Assembly (NCBI GenBank): GCA_019914945.1
Contig: CM034102.1
Coordinates: 3,151,501 to 3,215,500, forward strand
DNA length: 64,000 bases
Source: Typha latifolia
Lineage: Eukaryota; Streptophyta; Magnoliopsida; Poales; Typhaceae
Direction: 5' to 3'
Part shown: piece by piece, positions 58,163-64,000 of the stretch
How positions within the stretch are numbered: position 1 is the first letter of the stretch
Layout of the letters: each line of letters begins with the position of its first letter
Made by a program: the position numbers and the translations under genes
The notes under the pieces: model-generated
The model's input: only the letters and a program-made list of their open reading frames with translations
Database searches by the model: none
Told to the model about the DNA's origin: nothing

Positions 58163-59517
58163 ATGGCGAGTGAAATGTGTAAACTTAGGCCCATGTTCCC
58201 TCTTCTTCTTTGGGTAACCATAGCCATCTTTATGATACTCTTCTATCTGTCCACAAACCCAGGTGGAAAATCTTCAGAGATATTGACTTTGGGTAATGAA
58301 ATCCACACGATCACTATTCATCAAAAGGTTAATGAAACAAGGAAGATTCGCGCCAAGGAGGTTAATATCACAATGACATCTCCTGCCATTGAGGTTATGT
58401 TGCACCATTTTTTTTTCAAAAAAAAGAGAAAATTTTGCATCATATTCTTTTTTTTTTTTAGATTCCATTAATTTGTTCAGAATTTATCATTACAGTCTAA
58501 TTATAAATCCATGTTTGGCTCGTATCGTTGTGAATTTTAGTCTTCATAATTTTAACACAACAAGATCAATTACTGAAAGAAGCTTGTACTCTTGGCATGC
58601 ATCAACAGGAGGAGTTTCAGGACTTTCTGTCATTGGTGAGAAGAGTGGCCATGGATGACAACACTGTCATCCTGACAGAGGTCAACGAAGCGTTTGCGGC
58701 ACCGGGATCCCTCCTCGACGCCTTCCTCGAGAGTTTTCGCGTCGGTAAAGATATCCAGCACCTTCTAAATCACGTAATCATCGTTGCGATGGACGTAAAA
58801 GCATTCGATCGATGCAAGTCCTTGCATCCTCACTGCTACTTGCTCAAGATACCTGGTGTCAGCTTGAATTCTGAGAAAGTGTTCATGTCCAAGGACTACA
58901 TTGAATTGGTGTGGACAAAGGTCAAGCTTCAGAGACTTATCATAGAGTCTGGATACAACTTTCTCTTCACAGTATGTATCATCATCACAGATCCCTGGCC
59001 TTTAAAGAGACTAACTTTATATTCTTGGATCAAAATGATGATCAATCCCTTAAATTTCTTTCAGGATGTGGATATCATGTGGTTTCGCAATCCGTTGCGG
59101 TACATCAGTGTCTATGCTGATCTAACATTAGGTAGTGATAATTTCACTGGAGATCCTGAAGACTGGAAGAACAATGCTCCAAATACAGGGCTAGTCTATA
59201 TAAAATCTACTAAGAAGAATGCTGAGATGCTCAAGTACTGGCATCAAGCGAGGGAAAGATTTCCTCCTATCAATGAGCAGCTTGTGTTTGACTACATCAA
59301 GCATGAGCTTGTTGGTATGTTCAACTTAAGGATTCAATTTGTAGACACAGCTTATTGGGGTGGGTTTTGCCAGCCTAAGAAGGACTTCAACAAGATATGC
59401 ACCTTCCATGGCACTTGCATCATCGGCCTGGAAGCTAAGCTTCACTACCTAAGGATTGTTCTTGAGGAATGGAAAAGATTTATTGCTTCGTCTGCGAGTA
59501 ATTTTCCGGGATCCTGA
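58163..59517 (+). CDS. GT-e: At4g15970-like glycosyltransferase (PF03407)
   Basis: Exons 58163-58393, 58609-58971 and 59065-59517 give 348 residues. The anchor is LLLWVTIAIFMILFYL. The stem carries NET and NIT sequons and ends TSPAIE before a weak GTTATG donor. The catalytic part shows VILTEVNEAFAAPGSLLDAF, DVDIMWFRNP (DxD motif), NAPNTGLVYIKSTKKN and GTCIIGLEAKLHYL. It differs from its paralogues at several otherwise constant positions (AWAAPNS to AFAAPGS, CCVGL to CIIGL). Intron 2 is only 93 bases, a multiple of three without a stop. The protein ends FPGS, and a good match to the KCI part of the usual tail lies just beyond the stop in another frame. Confidence 0.85.
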
Positions 59518-61411
59518 AATGTATTCAATTCCTGGTCATAAGATCTGTTCATGAGTAATTTTGTTTTAAGTAGATTGAGTAAATAGAAAAGTGTAATCTT
59601 ATTTGAAGTTTCTCTGTAAACGATGCCTTGATCACTATGTAAGAGCATGTCAAACTTGTATGTTAATCCTGGATGAGCCCATATTCTGCTCAAATGATGA
59701 AACTAATGAGTTTTACAAGTACACAAAGAATATGTAACTGAGTATTATTGACATATTACACCTCGCCAACTCATTTATAATACAATAATTTGATTATGAC
59801 CCAATAATATATTAACAACTTATTTATAATTCACGTAACTTGTTGAATAAATAATTTGTACTTATATTTTTAATAGAAAGATATTCAACTTTACTCACGA
59901 ATCAATGGACATTAATGTTTGTGTTTCATCAAGAGCTTAACCCCTCTACAGTCCACACACCAAGTTACAATTATTAGTTAACTGTTAATAGGGTTGTGGT
60001 GGTATTATTAAACGTTTTAAATTTGAAGTAAGCCAAACGAAGTGAACTGTCATTCGTCCTTCTTTTCTTTATGATTCCCTTTCATATGTCTGATGGCGAG
60101 CAACATATAGTATAAATACTCCATAACTTTTGTCGGATGATGGTATTCTTGCCAAACTACCCACTAGCAGATCGATGCCATTGCCCAAGCAATTGATGCA
60201 TGCAAGCTTAAAGAAAGCTTGCAACTCATCAAAAGACTTTATTATTCCGTACTTGCCATGATACCAAGGCCATGGATTTTTCCAACACCGACGCTTGCTC
60301 TCTTTTCATTTATATTTTCTTTTTCCACTTTCTCCTCCTGCTCTGCTGCAATGCAACACAATCTGAGTCCTTTGCCTATTTTTTTTTTTTTTTTGTTGTT
60401 GTTGTCAAACTCTTACACCTCTTTTTTTTCAATAGCTTTTACATAACACTTTGGATTAACTTAATAAACTATTTTGAAACAAGAGATATCAGCAAGTTAA
60501 TATCAGTTAATGGTCAATTACAAAATCATCTTATTCCTGTTTCAAAATTTCCCTTAGTTATTGGTAGATCCAGAGCCCCTCTTTACCCTCTGGGTGAAGA
60601 TTAATTGGTTCTCTTAATTCAAAGTGGTCATCGATACACTATTATGGAAACAGCCAGCTTATAATAATGTGGGTCATCGAATGCCAGCCATGAAAAAGGA
60701 CTAAAAACTGGTGGGGAAGAAGCTAGAAAGTATGATCAAACAGGAAAAAAAGATTGGCCTACAGAAGGTTTCTGCATACATTTTTGTTAATATTCTAATA
60801 ACTTCTCCTACTTCCAAAACCATGATAAAGTTACTATCAATCATGATTCATACGACCTAGAGTTTGGTTTGCATTGAATGGGGGATACGTTACGTAAGTT
60901 CAATTTCTATATATATATATTTTTGGCAATATAGGTAGTTATTTGCAAAATCCCCCCTCTTCATTAATTGAGGATCATCAAAATGTCCGACAGTCTCCCG
61001 AGTGTGCCATTGACGATATGACGTGCCCTCTACGTCCTTCCAAATTCCCAGAACGCGACAAGCCATCTCGGGATGCCTAAAGTTGTTCTTGAGATTTCCA
61101 AATAAACGTATACGTGTCTTCAAATAATCAAATGATGGAAAATAAAATGTGATGTTCTTTCCTGGGAGAGAGGACCAGGGAATACCAATAGTTAGCAACA
61201 CATGGTAGGGACCAACTACTCCAGAGTTCTGCTGCATTTGCTAAAGATTACTATTATTCCTCCCCTCGTCCTCTTCTTCTCTCTGTTCACAAAGCTAACT
61301 GATCACTACTATAACTCCTCTCCCTCCTCTGCCTCTGCCTCTGCCTCTGCCTCCTCCTCTTCTTCTTCCTCTTGATGCATCCAATTCAACAACACGGTTA
61401 GGTTTTCGACG
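59518..61411. other. Spacer between GT-e and GT-f
   Basis: AT-rich, with a T-run at about 60380-60394. A minus-strand frame of 115 codons (60890-61237) is not recognised and is not supported as a gene. The last 150 bases are a pyrimidine-rich leader with CTCTGC hexamers (61327-61352). Confidence 0.45.
61375..61401 (+). promoter_or_regulatory. Possible upstream ORF in the GT-f leader
   Basis: An eight-codon frame (MHPIQQHG, then TAG) ends 10 bases before the GT-f start codon. If it lies in the transcript it could lower translation of GT-f. The transcription start is unknown. Confidence 0.35.
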
Positions 61412-63008
61412 ATGACGACCGACCTGAAGAGCATTCAGCCTAAGTTATCCGTTCTTCTCTGGGCCGCCACCGCCACCGTCATCCTACTCTTCTACCTCTC
61501 CGCGCGGCCGCGAAGAGTATCTTCAGAGATATCAGCCTGGAGCAACGGAATAGACGTCGCTGTTTCTACTCCTTCTCAGCATATTAATACGACCCATAAA
61601 GTGGAATATCCTCCCAATGAGGAGGTACTTGATCTTCTTTAGATTTAACTCCATTTCTACTACTTTTGGTGCTAAAAGTATTTCATTTCATTTCATTTAA
61701 TTTAACTTGGCAATTAGTGCATTTCCAGATTGTTTCTAGTACTCCTGCTCAACAAGTGAACATAACACAGAAGATTGTTTCTAGTACTCCTGCTCAACAA
61801 GTGAACATAACACAGAAGATTGTTTCTAGTACTCCTGCTCAACAAGTGAACATAACACAGAAGATTGGTTCTAGTACTCCTGCTGACCAACAAGTTAACA
61901 TAAAGCAGAAGATTGTTTCGAGTACTCCTGCTCAAGATGTTAAAGTAACAAAGGAGATAGCTCCTATCATCAGTGAGGTCAATACACTTAATTTCTTCGC
62001 GCCTTCTTCTCTTCTTTTTTTTCATTAATCTTATAGATAGTTGGTGTACGTTGCCAAATTAAAGCCAATTCAGGACCTTCGTTGGTTACTGAGAAGAGCC
62101 GCCATGGATGACAAAACGGTCATCCTCACCGAGGTGAACGAGGCGTGGGCGGCACCGAACTCGCTCCTCGACGCCTTCTTTGAGAGCTTTCGCATCGGCG
62201 AAGGGATCGCGCATCTTCTCCAGCATGTAATCATCGTCGCGATGGACCCAAAGGCATTTGCACAGTGCAAGTTGGTTCATCCTCACTGCTACATGCTCAG
62301 GGTTGAAGGTGTCAACTTAACTTCTGAGAAGACGTTTGGAAGCAAAGACTTCCTTGAACTGGTGTGGACTAAGGTCAAGCTTCAGCAATCTATTCTACAG
62401 CTTGGATACAACTTCCTCTTCACGGTAAGAATAGATTAAAACAACAAGAAAACGAATCCGTGCGTTGGAGGGTTGTTGGATCTGACTAAAATGATATTCG
62501 ATATCTTGATTGACTGTAGGACCTGGATGTCATGTGGTTTCGCAATCCCTTTGAGATCATAGAACCCTCGACCGACTTCATGTTATCCTGCGACGTGTTC
62601 TTGGGGAACGCCGAGGATGTCCGGAATTATCCCAACACCGGATTCATCTACATGAAGTCGAACAAGAAGGACATCAAGGTGCTCAAGTACTGGAACAAAG
62701 CAAGAAAGCAATATCCAACAATGAACGAGCAGAACGTTTTCAACAAAATTAAGCACGAGCTCGTAGCTAAGATTCCAGTTAAGATGCAGTTCGTGGACAC
62801 TAAATACTTGGGTGGATTTTGCAACTACGGGAAGGACTTGAACGAGATCAGAACGATGCATTCGAATTGCTGCGTTGGCCTTCAAGCTAAGCTTCATGAT
62901 CTGCATATGATTCTGGATGAATGGAAGAACTACACAGCGTTGCCAGTGGCGGAGAGAGAGAAAGGAGGATTTACGTGGAGAGTACCAGGTGGCATATGTA
63001 TCCATTGA
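61412..63008 (+). CDS. GT-f: At4g15970-like glycosyltransferase with expanded repeat stem
   Basis: Exons 61412-61624, 61729-61977, 62041-62424 and 62520-63008 give 444 residues, about 100 more than its paralogues. After the anchor (PKLSVLLWAATATVILLFYL) comes a stem that contains an additional exon of five 15-16-residue repeats, the first three identical at the DNA level. Units 1-3 each carry an NIT sequon, and exon 1 adds NTT. The catalytic part is normal: VILTEVNEAWAAPNSLLDAF, DLDVMWFRNP (DxD retained, with DVD changed to DLD), NYPNTGFIYMKSNKKDI and NCCVGLQAKLHDL. The tail reads VPGGICIH with one additional glycine. Coding GC is clearly higher than in the neighbouring copies. Exon 3's acceptor was placed after the TAG at 62038-62040 by phase. 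Confidence 0.88.
61729..61977 (+). repeat. Coding minisatellite of 45-48-base units in GT-f
   Basis: Units lie at 61729-61773, 61774-61818 and 61819-61863 (identical), 61864-61911 (48 bases) and 61912-61956, followed by a 21-base end. The translated unit is IVSSTPAQQVNITQK. All units keep the reading frame. Confidence 0.95.
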
Positions 63009-64000
63009 ATGATTTATTTGCATTGATTGGATTAGAAATGAGTTAGCTATCGGAATAAGGAAAGAGAAATAACAGACATATACTTAAAGATCGATGCAAA
63101 CTTATTGTAAATTTTGAATGATGGTTATATATATATATTCTTTCCTACTCTTCTTCTCTATCTTATCTTTTTACGGTGAAGAGAAATCTAATGGTTGATA
63201 TACTCAAGAGTATAATAGGAACACCGAGAGACAACTATATTACTTTGGAAAAGAGGACAACAATGCCTAATTAGATACCCGCTGCATCCCTACATAATAA
63301 ATCTATTGAAAGAGCAAGGGAAGAATCCACCCACAGATTCCTCAAGGTTAGCTTAGCACACAGATTGGCTTTACTAAAATAATGGTAAATAATAGAAACA
63401 TATAAAACCTTAATTCTCGAGGTGAAGAAAATATTATGCTTCAAATGCTAAGGTCGTTTTATTCTCTGTACTATTTGGAATATAGAGAGAATTACATTTC
63501 ACACCTTACGTTTTTCGTATTTATGTTTGAGCCTCATATTTTTAGGTTTTATTCTAGAATGCAACTCATGCTATACAGATATAGAGTATTTTGTTAGAAT
63601 CAAGCTTAATTTTATAAAAAGTACTATTTAATAAATATACTCTTCTGCCGATATCTTCTGGTTATATAACTTGGAGAATTATATAATAATAAAGTCCAAA
63701 ATATAGGACTCAAAAATATAAATACTAAAAAAAAATTAAGTAATGAATGAGCATTTGTAAATATAGAGTGGTAAATGAAATTTTCCAAAAGAATAAATCT
63801 CACTTGTCGCTTGGGTTCTTTTGGAAGCTAGTTTACTTAGCCCTAGACTAGAAGTTGACCCGATTCAAGTCCGACTATTAGATATACATCAATGTTGTTG
63901 GTTTAATTCTTTGTCTCATCTTTCCTTTTCTCAAAGTAATTGATATTTATCCAATCCAGTTAGATTGATGTGTTTCAACGTACATATCCAACAAATGGGA
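63009..64000. other. 3' flank of GT-f
   Basis: AT-rich sequence to the window end. A MITE-like segment lies at about 63486-63790: its left end ATTACATTTCACACCTTACG resembles that at 48846, and the right end has an inverted TTTCATTTACCAC. No seventh copy of the glycosyltransferase starts before the end. Confidence 0.4.

Noticed and set aside
60219..60604. Overlapping plus-strand frames of 75 and 110 codons
   Set aside because: They are dominated by Phe/Ser/Leu from T-rich sequence and lack protein-like composition.
60890..61237. 115-codon minus-strand frame before GT-f
   Set aside because: It is not recognised as any family, ends in AT microsatellite-like sequence and has no splice or promoter context. 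It could be revisited with a protein search.

Overview
The window is nuclear DNA from a flowering plant. The genes carry many introns with GT-AG borders, the spacers are AT-rich, a Ty1/copia retrotransposon sits in one intron, and every recognisable protein is closest to a plant family. Protein details, such as the beta-6 proteasome subunit, recall monocots outside the grasses, but that is a weak inference.

The left part (1-27 kb) holds ordinary single-copy genes. They are the last exon of an unrecognised gene (1-228), the 20S proteasome beta-6 subunit PBF1 (1852-5392, +), the CBS-domain protein CBSX6 (6377-9188, -), an At3g27210-like protein with a conserved acidic motif (11374-14251, +), a secreted or vacuolar acid lipase of the LIP2/MPL1 type (15797-18396, +), and a uridine kinase-UPRT fusion (18994-26511, +). 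The PBF1 and CBSX6 promoters carry several TGGGCY 'site II' boxes, as expected for housekeeping genes.

The middle part (27.5-43.1 kb) is one long gene on the minus strand, a DRP3-type dynamin that acts in mitochondrial and peroxisomal fission. It has 20 coding exons. One intron uses a GC donor. Another holds a 5.3-kb degenerate copia element with a GAAAG target duplication, and that element itself contains a 1.2-kb nested insertion.

The right part (44.8-63.0 kb) is a head-to-tail array of six paralogous type II membrane glycosyltransferases (PF03407 nucleotide-diphospho-sugar transferase domain, At4g15970-like), called GT-a to GT-f here. All share a three-exon plan: anchor plus stem, N-terminal catalytic half, and DxD-containing catalytic half. 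The copies have diverged mainly in the luminal stem and the extreme C-terminus. GT-f has an additional exon made of 15-residue repeats carrying N-I-T sequons. GT-a and GT-e appear to have lost the shared C-terminal tail through small frameshifts. A solo-LTR-like segment lies between GT-c and GT-d, and MITE-like segments lie in several spacers.

All exon coordinates were worked out by eye from reading frame, splice consensus and remembered family sequences; no alignment or transcript evidence was available.
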